From contig JAQQWL010000016.1 in NCBI GenBank assembly GCA_038363925.1, positions 1,054,001 to 1,118,000 on the forward strand: a DNA stretch of 64,000 bases, in the 5' to 3' direction. This document shows positions 1 through 12,670 of this stretch, piece after piece (the stretch's first letter is position 1; every line of letters begins with the position of its first letter). The notes under the pieces were generated by a model that was given only the letters and a program-made list of their open reading frames with translations, did not search any database and was not told the origin of the DNA. The DNA comes from Apiospora phragmitis. Its lineage: Eukaryota > Ascomycota > Sordariomycetes > Amphisphaeriales > Apiosporaceae. The position numbers were made by a program, and so were the translations under genes.

Positions 1-298
1 TGCTAGCAGGTCAGCGTCCATTTAGTCTCTTTCACTTCATGCAACCAGCAAGATCATTGTCCCGGTCTCTTCGTACGTCTTTCCCGGAATACTCCGTAGC
101 CCAACGCAACTTGCCGGTCGCGATATACTGACCTGCAGCTCTCCACAAGGTACCGTCCGCCCAAATAGCTTGAAGCATCTTGCTCCATTACGCATCTACC
201 CCACTTCATCTAGCATCGTGAAATCTTCACTTTCTGCGCCTTCGACGAGCAACCGCAGCTTCACCACCACTCAACAGAGATCATTCAATACCGTCAAG

Positions 299-872
299 AT
301 GGCCTCAGCAACGACCTTTTACGATTTCAAGCCCGCCGATAGTATGTGCCCGCCTTCTTTCTAACCTTCGCGTAATCACTCTAACAGACCACCCCCCACC
401 TGCAGAGAAGGGCAATGCAGTGGACCTGTCCGAGTACAAGGGCAAGGTAGTCCTGGTAGTGAACACCGCCTCCAAGTGCGGCTTCACGCCCCAGTACGCC
501 GGCCTCGAGAAGCTGTACAAGGACATCAAAGAGAAGCACGGCGAGGACTTCGTCATTCTGGGCTTCCCCTGCAACCAGTTTGGCAGCCAGGAGCCCGGCA
601 CCGACGACGACATCCAGAGCTTCTGCCAGGTCAACTACGGCGTCAGCTTCCCCATCATGGGCAAGACTGACGTCAACGGCGACCAGGCCAACCCTCTCTT
701 TGAGTGGATGAAGAACGAGAAGCCCGGCCTCATGGGCCTCAAGCGCGTCAAGTGGAACTTTGAGAAGTTCCTTATCGGCCGCGATGGCAAAGTCAAGAAC
801 CGCTGGGCCAGCACCACCAAGCCCGAGTCCCTCGAGAAGCCCATCCTGGAGGAGCTGGAGGCCAAGGCGTAA
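299..872 (+). CDS. gpx: Glutathione peroxidase-like thiol peroxidase (Hyr1/Gpx3 type)
   Basis: Reduces hydroperoxides using thioredoxin or glutathione; in yeasts the same family also acts as a peroxide sensor. The model is join(299..341,388..872), 175 aa, with a 46-nt GT-AG intron. Visible residues are the peroxidatic Cys45 in TASKCGFT, Gln78 in GFPCNQFG, the resolving Cys94 in QSFCQVNYG, and Trp137/Asn138 in KWNFEKF. The first active-site residue is Cys, not selenocysteine. The length matches the family. ATG 299 was chosen because it is the first ATG in this frame, yet the frame stays open upstream to about position 26 and encodes a Ser/Arg/Thr-rich stretch resembling a mitochondrial presequence (see findings). 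The stop codon lies inside a GTAAGT donor, so a short alternative C-terminus is possible. The family assignment is firm; the exact ends are not. Confidence 0.93.
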
Positions 873-3800
873 GTCAGTCTTCGCTCGATTCTTGATTGGC
901 CGAGTTGCAGCCAATACTTGGAGGGAGGGGAAAGCGATGACTCTGGCAAAACAACATGACAAAAATATACCAAACAAACACGAATATCCATTTAACTTGT
1001 TAGGACTGCCACGGCCAAGATGTAGATTTGGACTTCCTGCGTCCTTTTCTCTTGCGAGGTACACTGCTGACGGACGACTTGGGGCTGTTACGGATCGGTG
1101 AGTAGCACGGTCTGTCCTCCAGTCATGCATGTTTCTTTCCTGGTTTTCTGGGCGCAGTTGATGCCTACGCAAAGACAATCATATTGTCTGTCGAGGCCTT
1201 GCTATGAGGTTAGAATAGATCAGGCTTTTTATGTTGATGTAGGAAATTGATACCAAATTCGGCTTTTCGTTCCATCAGGCAATCACGCGCCTCCTGTCAT
1301 GTGATCCACGACATTAGCCGTGTCCCTTACATGCTTGCCAAGCAGAGTATCATGTACTGCACGGACGCGATGCACAGCCGGCACATATGATGTGATAGGG
1401 ATTTGTGCAATCCTCCTGATCCAAGTACTATTCTATGCTTTACGGTATCTGCCACTTCTCCAAGACGGTATGTCGAAATGTTACACGTACTTACTCACGA
1501 CTTGGAGCTCTTGAACTCTGGAGACTTGTGAACTAATCACTTGCTGCATAGCATGCTGCACCAATATCCGAAGACATCCTCGTAAAGGAAGTCAAGACCA
1601 GCATCGCCGCTTCAAAGGATCAGAGAAAACTTTCGCGGACCTAGTGTCACGGCGCTACATCAGCACACTCTAGCCAACTGAGCCAGGCCGTCCCCAACCG
1701 GGCAAAGGGGCTACATTCCCAAGTCAGCGTCTTGGATGTCTGCTAGAACTTATCACCGACCCCTTACACCTAGCATGATGTACGTGTACATGTTTGGAGA
1801 ATCTTGGTGCCTATCGGAGAAGCTTCTCTTCGTTGGTGATATAGCTTCGGTTTTCTTGACGAACCAGCTATGACTCCAGATACGACTGCTGTTGTGATAT
1901 GCATATGATACTACGTCCCAGATACCGCTTATAATTGATCTATGTCTCTACCTATCCCTGTCGTCGGCTAAGCCAACCGTCTGGAGGCGAGGAACACCCA
2001 CATATGCCTTCTTCTTCTCCTGCGAGTGAAAGGGGGCAAGCGCTGGCTAACGTTGGTTCTAGGAGGAAGTAAGGATGTATGTGAACCTGGCATCTATGCA
2101 TGGGCGATCCACCAGAAGGTATCTCACCAGAAGCCGTATTACTTCACTTATAGCGGACATCATGCCGCCTGGACATTCATTCTACTCCAGATACCGCGAA
2201 TCCGTAAACGGTGCCAATCTGCTCCCTTGTCCACGGAGGGCTCTTTGATACATAATAAGAAATCCTCAACCGCGTGTTATTATTAATACATCATCACTTG
2301 AACACTGCTAGGTCTACTGATGACCCTAGCTGTGAGCGTCAGCACCTCGAATATGTTCCATTGCGGGTTGAAGACCAGATGGAGGCCTCCATGGGCACAA
2401 GAAAAGCGCCCCGCGCAATACGTGCGTATACTTGTATATCATGCGGGCTATCCGGAAGTTTTCAACATAGTCGAAGAAGGCTGAATCGCTGCCAAATCGA
2501 AGTACATAGCCACCACATGTCTGCCGGTCTGATCATGTAGCAGGTCTAAAGAACGCAACCAAGTTACAAGATCGAATTAACTATATTGGCTTTACGACAT
2601 AATAAATTAAGATACGATATGCAGTTGCGGCGGTTCCTCCTTACACTCAGTTCGAATGGTCCTCCTGCTAAGCCCTCGTCCCCCTTATTCAGCAATGCTT
2701 GAAAGAAAACAACCGGACTCCTTGAGTATTCGCCATCTGGACCGAGACTTTAGTTAATCAATTGGTACGTCCACTACTAACTCATGGTGAAATGTGTATA
2801 TACCCTGGGTATTCCGAAACCAAAAAGGTTATGGCCTTTTTGCATGCCCCTATCGTACTTGTGGGTTGCCCTGTGGCAATATAGTCGGTCTCAGTATCAC
2901 TTCTATGGTTAAGGGGCGAGTTGTATTAATGAAGATTCTACACAATCATATGGCTTTTAGATAGTAATTCATCTATGTCTAATTTCGTACTGATAACATC
3001 CTAACGAGTACTACAAGCCTCAAGCTTTTTGTGAAAGCACTACCCCATTATCCTTCCCCGAAGAAAAAAGGACATTCAGAGGCTGTATAAGGAGCCCCTG
3101 ATTGCTACATACCCAGAAAGGAGCCGTATCATCCGTAGCTACCTCTTTGTACAACCAGTATGCATGACTACATTGACCCCCTCGCAGCCATCCAGACCAG
3201 TGTTCCCCTCTCTCTCAAGTAGTTCCGAGGTATCGGTCCGCTCGAGGCTTCAGCATGATGATTGAACTAACTTCAATGTGGCCCGCCGGTCATGATCAGA
3301 ACCTAGTCCGTCACGTCTATGGTGTGTGGTATAGGTAAAACGCGCAATGACGATGGTACTCATCCTTCCTTTCTTGCTTCCTTCCGTTCTCCCGCGATAC
3401 TAATGGCGTATGTCTCACGGACATGTGCGAGCTCATCATGTGACGGCGGCTCCCTGGATTTGGGCAACCAACAGCGTATGCGCAGCTGAATGGAGCAGGG
3501 GCTATTCTCCGGTCAAGTGTTACATGGAAATGGACGACAACAAAGTCAAAATTGACACACACGAAGTGCCAAAAGGCTGTAGTGTCTGCCTACGTACCAC
3601 GAAGGCTGATGTCGCGGATGCTGTGGTGCATGATCGACCTGCTGTGTACCTGCCTGCTCTTTCTTAGAAGCAGGTGGTGGTGGTATTGTGCTGCAAACCA
3701 GAAGCTTGGGAACTTGGCAAGTCCTCCGTGTAATTACATGGGTGTGCTCATGCTCGGCAAGATCTCTCTTCCCAAATGGCTCTCGAAGTAGTCAAGGCTT

Positions 3801-5828
3801 CTTGCCTGGGATCTCTCTTCCTGCAGAAGCATGCCGACGGTAATCTGAGGGCGAGATATAACGTGAAAAAGGCCAGCAGGGGTGTTGGCACAGCTGCCGC
3901 CGGGGCCTGAGCGGCGGCATCATCTCGGCCCCGCGAGCGAGCTCGGTATTGGTAGGCAACCCCTTCATGACAGGATATACTATACTGAGTTATGCATGTG
4001 TTCTCCTATGCTCCGTCGCAATTTCTAAGGCATTGCTATCTGAAGCTGGCCGGGCTTGCCTTCCTTCTCTGGTGGGATGGTATCGCATGTCGCAACAACT
4101 GCGCCACAGCCTGCGCAGGTTCTGATTCGAGACATGTGCTATTTCTGGCGTCCAAAGGTCTCACATTGAGGGGGTAAAAGTGGTTGAGACAAGAGATAGC
4201 CTGTCGCCGATCATACGGGGTGTGGCATCGTGGAAACTCTACCAATTCGTCGCCGGGCCGATGTAACCCCACTACATACATACCTACTTAATCACTTTCA
4301 GCTTCATTCATCACAGCCCACTTCGATGTACAAACTCCGATCATAATTCGAGTTACGATAACCGACTATATGATCCACCTTATACGATTTCGTCTGAATT
4401 TTGGAAGGAGAAGCACGGGTGCTTCGTGCGTAAACACACCGAGGACCACCCTTACGGTAACATTGCCGCCTTTGGGACAGAACCGCATATACGATGCACT
4501 AGATCCTCTGGAAGATCGGCAAGGCAGTTGGCTGGGTAAGTCTTCGGTGAGAGATCGAGCGAGTGGACTTGTCATATTCATCATCAAAGCAATACGCTGT
4601 GTGACGCTACAGGTGAGAGCTGATAAGAGAGGCAGCAGATCTCAGCGTTCGCCTCGGTAGGCGCCAACCTCGGGGCACACAGCGGCTCCCCATTCGCCCA
4701 TGCAGTGGCACGCACGATAAAGGCAGGGAGGGAAGTAGAAAAGCAATTATCTTTACTCCGTAAAGCAAGCCAATACCTCCCAGGAAACAAGACATGTAGT
4801 ACGGGATCGGCATGAGGCTCTGAAACCCGCCCGCCTTAAAAAGGGAGAAGCAATTCTAACCCGTGGGGGTAAATAGCCAGGGTCCATATCAAAAGCGAAT
4901 GAAGCTCCAACATGTGATCAAGTTGCATTTCCCCCAACGAAACCAAGGTGGGAAAGCATACCACCATTATTGGAGTTCACGCAGACCCCGGAGAATACTA
5001 TCAAAACTAGCTGTATTTGCAGTTGAAATGCGATGCAGTGATGTCTACCTAATCTAGCGTAAGAATGCTCTCCTGACTGCCAAGGATAACGCAAACGTTC
5101 TTCACCCACACTTCCAGTCTGACAGTAGCAGAGGCAGGAACTATGCATTATTTGGCACCTGGCGTGATCGGATATCGCGAACTGCTCTTCAACGGCCTTC
5201 TGCCCGAGGGCTTGCAGCCCAGCCTGTCACAAGATAGGTGCATGGACACTGACAGTCCATGGCGATAATAAATGCAATAGTAAGACTTCTAGAGGGTCAC
5301 CCGCGCCATACTGCAGAAGCTCGAGAGGGACTCGGCAGTTTTGGTACTCGTCAATAGCTTTTTCCCTCCGGCTTGGGGGTGAGCATGACATCGCTGTAAG
5401 ACACACACTGCTAGTTTGTTTTCTTTTTGGGCCTTAGAAGCCCAACATTCAAGACCTGCCTCGCTCGAGGAGACAGCAGCAGGAATGACATGATGCGGCG
5501 CCGCAGCGTGTGGTGGCATCGGAATATATTGACTTCCCACGGGCCGTGCTGCGTGACTGGCGAGCGAACAAGGAAGAGGGAAGGGGAGAGAGAGAAATCG
5601 AGAGAAAATATGGGAACGTGATATCTCACGTCTTACCTTACTATTAATACGCGTGCCAGCTCGTTGGATCTGCACGAGAGAATTATAGCATATCAATATA
5701 TTACCATCCACACGAATCGCACAGAACATTGTTCGTTGCCGCTGGCTTGAATTAGTGAGCACGCCGCTCTCATTGGGAGGCCAATGTACTATCATGTTGC
5801 TGATGCGGGGGAGAGTCAGCAGCATCGA

Positions 5829-5880
5829 CTGCTGTCTGTCGTGTAACTAACTGTCTGTCTGCTTTTTCTACAGACAGCAG
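5829..5880. repeat. 11-bp perfect inverted repeat (hairpin)
   Basis: CTGCTGTCTGT at 5829-5839 is the exact reverse complement of ACAGACAGCAG at 5870-5880, separated by a 30-nt loop. The loop repeats the CTGTCTGTCTG theme and also contains CTAAC and a pyrimidine-rich TTTTTCTACAG end, so it resembles the 3' part of an intron. No flanking exons are recognisable. Confidence 0.6.
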
Positions 5881-6250
5881 AGTACAGTAGATTGCAATGT
5901 GTGGGGGGCACTCGTTAGAGCGGTCAGGCGACTGTTATCGTTCATGAGATAGATAAAGTAAGAGTAGCGAGTTGGTAAGACGATGATGTAGTCTATCATC
6001 CAACTCAAGCAATTGGCCGTTGGTCCGGCGATTTATCTCGGATTACTAGCATCTGTAGCCATCGACGATGTGCCGTTATATTCGCAAAGTACCGTGCGTG
6101 CTCTTGGGATACCTCGGTGAGCGTTGTCGGATGCACCTCTCGCCATCACCGTCACCCCACCTCACCAGCCTGGGGCGGCAGGATCTCATTGGTGGTCTGC
6201 GTATTCCCAGCAGTGCCAAGATGTGCAACGTTGCCAGTCCTTTTAGCTTG

Positions 6251-6271
6251 AGAACTGAGAACTGAGAACTG
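6251..6271. repeat. Tandem repeat, 7 bp x 3
   Basis: Three exact head-to-tail copies of AGAACTG, followed by a partial copy. It lies in the gene-free block and has no evident function. Confidence 0.8.
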
Positions 6272-6343
6272 AGATGCGACTTGTTGGCTAATGCTGGTGT
6301 TAGTATCCATCCTCCCTAACCTAGGTGCTAAAATGCTAGAGGC

Positions 6344-6367
6344 CTCTGGCTACGGCTCTGGCTACGG
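6344..6367. repeat. Tandem repeat, 12 bp x 2
   Basis: Two exact adjacent copies of CTCTGGCTACGG in the gene-free block. No function is evident. Confidence 0.8.
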
Positions 6368-9300
6368 CCTATAATTTGTCAGTCTAGTAGTGTCTGCCAG
6401 TTGGTATTCATCGTCCTGTAGCCCGTGGAATCATACGTACATAAGAGGTACACCCCAATCATCGGTTCTTCATTGCGTTCACCCAATCGACGCCATCTTC
6501 TGGTTATGGTGGGTTGCTCCAAGAAACTGGGCTGCACTACTCGTTTTCAATAGTTCGTGAGAGTGAGCCAGCGCTGGTCTGGCTGCTCGTCCTTCCCCTT
6601 CCACTCGCAACCACCGTACTCACGGCTGCTGCAGTGGAATGACTATGGAGTGCTATACCTTCCCACACCACCATCCAACTTTTTCTTCCTAGCATCTTGC
6701 GAGCGTTGCTAGATGATGCCGGCGTTTAATAAAAGAAAAGGCAGAATGACATCTCGCTGCACTCGTTCTCCCTACAGCGAAATACTTTTGCCGAAGCAGT
6801 TCATTGCGAGCAGGTACATGTCAAGATACTTCTTTTTGATTTCAAGATGATTTAAAGATTGTTACCTAAAATGCGCCACTGGTTGCTTTGTACCAGCGCA
6901 GCGATTGATACAATCAGAAAACCGACTGCACGGTAAAGGCGCATCAAAGGCCAAGCTTTGGTGCGCTATGTTTACCCAGACGTTCTTGCGCGCTGATCCC
7001 ATGATGGGAATCTCAATGGTTGCCAAGATACGGATCAGATGGGCCAGCTTTCGATGCAGATCAGTCCCATGAGACGGCAATTCCAGCCGTCTTCCTCGAC
7101 GATCACCGCAACAGCTACAAAATGACTTGCGTCCCAGGAGGCGTCTGGAAACTCGGAGATGAGGGGGGCTAGGTCGGCCATGGAGTGGACACCAACCAAT
7201 GGGGATGTAACTGTCGATATACATGGTTCCTTCAGGGGTCTCATCCTGCCAAATCAGCAGCCAGTGGCACCTCCTTGCCTCGATACAAGCGTCTGATTCA
7301 TTCGCAAGAGGCGGGAGAGGCTGAGGCCATCTCACAAACTTGGGTTAGTGTCCCTGTCTAGATGCAGTTCTTCGGGCCTTCTAGTGTGTATGGTTGTTTT
7401 GAGCCACTGCCATCCCTCCCGACCGTGGCGTTTGTGTTATGCCAAATCCGCACGTTCAAATAAACACGAAAGTGTATTATTCGTTTCGAAAGCATGATGG
7501 AAAGATGCGAAAGAACAGCACCCATTCCGTCGAACCCCGGCAGACGCCGTAATTATGGACGTCGTGACCTTTGGCTTTTCAGACTAGGCATGCCCCCGAG
7601 ATCGATTGCATTTCTGTTAGTCATGAAGACGCCTGTGACTTGCTGGCAGATGTAACCCCCGGACCAGGCCTGCGATCAACCCCAGGAATTTGGAAAGAGC
7701 ACCATGACCTCAAGCGCGGGGAAGAGACGACTGGATCAGATGCTGCCCGTTGAAGCCCTCTTGGCGTGTCGTGTGATTATTTACTGCAAAACATAGCAGA
7801 GGGCTAGGGCAGTCTTATGTAAGTGGACTAGCTCCGGCACTCCACGTTTCCGCGGTGACCTAAGGTTGGTTTCTATCTACCTAGTCTCTGCTACTGTGAA
7901 ACTTGAATAGAGTCCTGTCAAGCCACCGCGTCAATTTCTCACTAGACTGGTAAAATACGAAATTCGGTGTTTGGCTGTACTACTAGAGTGCCGGGAGACT
8001 TAGACGATGAATACATACTAAAAGAAAGGTGGGGGTGTTGCCCCAGATTTCGAAAAGTTGGGCACACATCTTCCGGGGGTCCTAAAGCTGGTTTAATGCG
8101 GGCTGTCCTCGCCCTTTAGCGCCGCCATGTACGGAGAAATTCCTCGCCCTGTAGCCTGTAGGTCCTGCTTCCTTCGTGATGGAGACAGACGCTAGGGGGG
8201 AGGTATTCTCAGTAGTATATGCAGCGGACGTCTTACGCCGCACGCTATTTTCAAGATGCCGAGGTTGTTTGTCGGTAGTGGGCTTTTGGGCCAGGGCACC
8301 CGACCGCTACGCGAAACTTGTCCAGGACTCTGACGAAAGATGACAGTGTACAGCAGAGTGAATCAGTGCTGTGGCGCATAAGCAGGCTTCGGCGACGAGC
8401 CGTACCGGGCTAAACGTCCATATTGGCCCAGTTGCGTGCAGCATCAGAGAGGGTCTGGCCTTGCCATGCTGGGTCTTGGGAGTCAGCCTGGTTCAGTTGC
8501 TGACGCGGATGACGACGAAAATCCCTAAAAAGCGCCCGCCGAAGCAATACAACACACACACTTATGCTTTCAGCGTGTGCCGTTGCCAGAGAGCGTGGCA
8601 TCGGAGCGGGTGTTGCGCCCGTCCTTGAAATGAGCATTGACTGCTGCGCTGTTATCGTTGCCGGCCGAACTGTCAGGTACGTCGATCTGACTGGTTATGC
8701 CCGAATGGGTCCCCATCACCGGCACGCTGTTACATGCTGTTACATCTTTCAGTACGTTAGAGGGTCCTCAACATGGAGTCACAACAACGCCATACCTCTT
8801 GTTTAGACAACAGGACGAGGGAGGGTTTATTGCTGTGCGCAGTTCGGGCGCTTGTTCGGACTCGTTGCTTTTCCCAAAGGAATGGAGGCACGGCCCGATA
8901 AGTCCCTCAAAATCTCCGAGAGGATTCAAGCAACATTAGATGGCATGATGTTTCAAGAGAGATGTCAGACGTTTTGACTGAGGCACCAGACAATGCCAGC
9001 ATCCGACAGCGGCAATTAGACTTCCATCATGCTATTCCTAGGCACCTGTTGCTAGAATACACATATGATTTTGATATTGGAAGTGATGCCAGCGGCTCCC
9101 TTCACTTACTGGCTGTCATGGCTCGGTGTGGTCCCAGAAAGGGAGCTGCATAGAAGACGACAGCTGGGGGTCATAGATAAGAGGTGGAAGCTTTCATGGA
9201 AGCCTTTCAACTTGAGGCGGACGTGGCTGTATCTCCCAGCATGTGTTCCCCGAATGCAACGCACCCTCCTTCTGGGCCATGGCAGAGCGCATAAGCTCTG

Positions 9301-10437
9301 CAACGTTTCTGGCTGTCCTGCAAGACGCATCACAATCTGTCTGGCCTGGCCAGCAGCCTACATGTAGGTATGTACATATTTGTGCACGTGCTATTATTGG
9401 GCTCTTTGCTCCAGCCTGGAAGCAGCAGCACGCATGTGGGTAATGGCTTGTGGACAGGCCAGTCTGACGTGACGTGTTAAAATAAGACGAGCCAATGCGA
9501 CGGTGTAGTCTCTAGTCTTGTTACCGTGTAGGTTAGGAACCAGAGGCCGGAGGTGGGAAGGAGGACTACAAGCAGACAAGGGCAGAGATCCATTGTCAAC
9601 GGTTGTCGTTACTTTGGGTTTGCTTATCAGCCCGGAGCTCGTTACCAATCTTCAGAAAAGTGGGATGCAATATAGTAGTCGTAGATATCAGTTGGCCCAC
9701 CCCTTGCCATGGCTGCTCACTGGCGATTCGAAGTGGGTTGAGATTCCTACACTCCACTTTCCGAGATTCGCTGCTGTACCAGAAGCTGTCTGTACTTGCA
9801 AGATGCCAGGAAATGACCACTATCAACACCTGTGTAAGGTTCAGGCCGTTCTATATTATTATGTGCGAGTCTCCATGTAGCTGGCTCATCTCTAGAAGCT
9901 GTCGTCGTTGGATCAATTCGAGTCACATCAATGCCCAGATCTGGCACCTCTTCAGTGAGTGACACTCGTTACTTTGAAGGCAAGCCACACGCTACTACAT
10001 GCACTACGAACGGGCAAGAGACGCGGCGAAACTAGCCAAGTACGGATAGTGTGTTCTCTATCGAAAGGACATCCCTCATTTCCAACGACTAGCTCAGTTG
10101 TGTCCCGTCGGCATACGATGGACTTTTGATCCACGCATTCCCCGGCCGCACACGTAGAATGACCTAATCGTGTCTGGCTGGCGAGTAAGAATCCGTACCT
10201 ATGTTGTTACTTCTCTATTCAAACCCCGAAATATACCAAGGCAGGTGTGCTGCTCGCTTCACGTAGCGAGGACAGACGACTGGGGCGGCACTTGGGCGCA
10301 CACCAAGAAATCTTGCACTCTCCCTCGGTTTTCCACCCGACTTGACTGTTGGCAGGAACCCCTTCGATTCTTGAAAGGAAATTAAAGTCAATTCCATTAC
10401 CAGTTCTTTCTTGCCCCCTGCTGTCACGCTGTTTACC

Positions 10438-10462
10438 TTTTTTTTTTCTTCTTCTTCTTCTT
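10438..10462. repeat. Poly-T run followed by (CTT)5
   Basis: Ten T residues run directly into five CTT units. This pyrimidine-rich tract is typical of fungal intergenic or promoter DNA. Confidence 0.8.
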
Positions 10463-12670
10463 CGTTCTCTTTTCTATCGGTAACTCGATGATAGACAAGG
10501 ACATGCCCACCTGTACCTAGGGACCAACTTTGGTCAAATAGGTGTGTACGGGAAGTCGGCAAGGCTGGCCCCCGTTGTACTCAGGTGAGGTGAGCTTATT
10601 AGTCGGAGCGGTATCCAAGAGACAGACAGACAGCGCTTCTTCCACTCTATCCACATTCCTTATTTCTTTACATAAATGGACGTGGTCAGCGAATTCAGGT
10701 ATTTATCCCGGCTGGACCAATCCTGTGCAAGCCTGGGTATCGGGCGGGGGAAACAGGATGCGGGATTCTGCTGCGGGTACCTCGCACACCCGCTCATTCA
10801 ATGTGGAAAGTGGGCGAGTACTGTACCTGACCACGTACCTGGGTGGCTTCGAGCCTCGTCTGCGATAGGTATAATCCACCAGACCAGACTCTCTTTCAAG
10901 TTTCTTCCCAAGACTACATCAATATCTGTAGGGTCGAAGAATAGCCTGTAGCCTATATGCAAACGCATACTAAAATAGCACCGCTGTCTCGTCTCATCGC
11001 GCATATACTACTGGGAAGAGGAGCATGCCGTCATGTTGGCTTCTGACGGCCGTGATGGATAGATTCCAAAAGATACAAGACTAGATGGAAATAAACTTCG
11101 ACACTAACCAACGTGACCGCTACTTCCAGCTTGAACTGACTTCTGATCTTACATTGGTATCATGTAGGCAGGCAAACGGACTCGTGATGAGACTGTCTCT
11201 TGCTTACAAAATCCTGTTCGCAACGGCCGCACATGAATAAGTTGGTAGAATACGACATGATGCATCAAAAGTACAGAGGCAAGAGAGGGAAAAAGAAACC
11301 TCCAATGCTCATGCTAAGGGACCGGCACCTCAGATCCATCATCGTCCATTAGCGACGCTTGAATAGTGGACCGACTCACTATGTCACGACTAAACCACCC
11401 ATGACATTATTTACTTACAGTACCCATTACCTAGCTCCGACCCTGTGATAGCACCTGGGTTCCCCCGCCAAAGACGCCGATTCATTCCCCTGCTCCTGCT
11501 CTCGGTAAAGTACAGGAACACGAGCCAGCACTCCGATTTCAAACCAGTTGTAGGCCCGGATTATATCATTTAAGCTCCGACAACAAAACAGTGGCACTTT
11601 CGCCTCTCTCTTACAGCTCTCCTGCTACTACAGTAGGTACGAGGTGAGTCGACTGAAGAATGCCGCATGTTTCTGACCAAAGGTGCTCGCGTGCAAATGC
11701 ACTATCCGGATACGCACTCGCATACATCAATAACCTACTAGCAAGATATGTGTAGGGACTCGGTCCTTGCAGCTTTTCCGCACAAATCGGGCCTTGTTCG
11801 TCGTCTCCCATTGGGTGGGAGCATCAGGCTGCCTTTCTTTCTCGCCGTCTTCTCGAAAGATGGATTACACGCATACATACCTCATGCCTAGGTAGCCATG
11901 CTTAAGGTACCCATCATATCCCATCTCGTCAAAGCCGCCGTGGCGGCAGCGGCCAACGGGGTGGCATTGCTTTCTCCCAGCCCTCATTGGACTCTTCGAC
12001 TGCTCCCCCTGTCTCTCAGCGAGCTGCAGGTAGGCAGATGCATACATGTACGTACCTGCAACGAGTGTTCTGCTGCTACAGGGGACCCCTGGTCGACCCA
12101 GCACCCTTGTTCTCTTTCGAGGGTATATCCCGCTGATCTCTTATTGTCGCGTCCACCGGTTCTGGACGAATCACCCCCCCTCCTCGATGTTCGGCCCCCG
12201 TACAGAACTTGTACCCGTTGCCCATACTCTTCCCAATGTCCGCTTCCCCCGGTATGCTATCGCCTCCCACCCATCCAGCGGCAGACCCATCAGCATCACA
12301 GGGCCCTGCATGTACTCGGACAGTACCGTACTAAAGTAGTCTAGAGCTTGGGGGGTTCGTTGTTGTGTACAATGTATGGATGCGTTCCTGATGAGCGATC
12401 CTTAACTTATATCTGCTTGTCCCGTTTGCTCTGCGCCTGTGACCCTGCACCCCCATTGAACCTCGTACACACTGTCATACCTACATACCGATCCTATCTT
12501 TTCCATATTAACTCCATTTACCCACGCCAGTCAAAGACACGCTCTCTGAGGGCTCAAAGTTTCAGACCTTTTGCCGTGTAGAAGAAGCTTCCCTTTTCGA
12601 CTTATCGTGTGTGCCTGGACCTAGAGAACGAGTCTTACCTTACCCTACAGCTGCTGCATACATTAGAGCC

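Larger units (their letters stand above)
873..12670. other. Gene-free block of about 11.8 kb
   Basis: I find no convincing coding gene here. Open frames are short, mostly begin at non-ATG codons, overlap on both strands and show no recognisable domain or credible exon chain. Base composition looks balanced rather than strongly AT-rich, so obvious RIP-degraded transposons are not apparent by eye. Small tandem repeats, one hairpin and a poly-T/CTT tract are listed separately. The right end must hold the promoter and leader of the transcription-factor gene at 12671. Confidence 0.6.

Noticed and set aside
381..1178. 265-codon minus-strand frame over the gpx gene
   Set aside because: Exact antisense shadow of a well-conserved coding exon; Leu/Val/Ala-rich product with no domain.
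5289..5825. 178-codon minus-strand frame in the gene-free block
   Set aside because: No recognisable domain and random-looking composition, with a competing frame of similar quality inside it.
873..12670. Transposon or CRISPR-like origin for the gene-free block
   Set aside because: No terminal repeats, integrase or reverse-transcriptase remnants, or regularly spaced repeats could be seen by eye.
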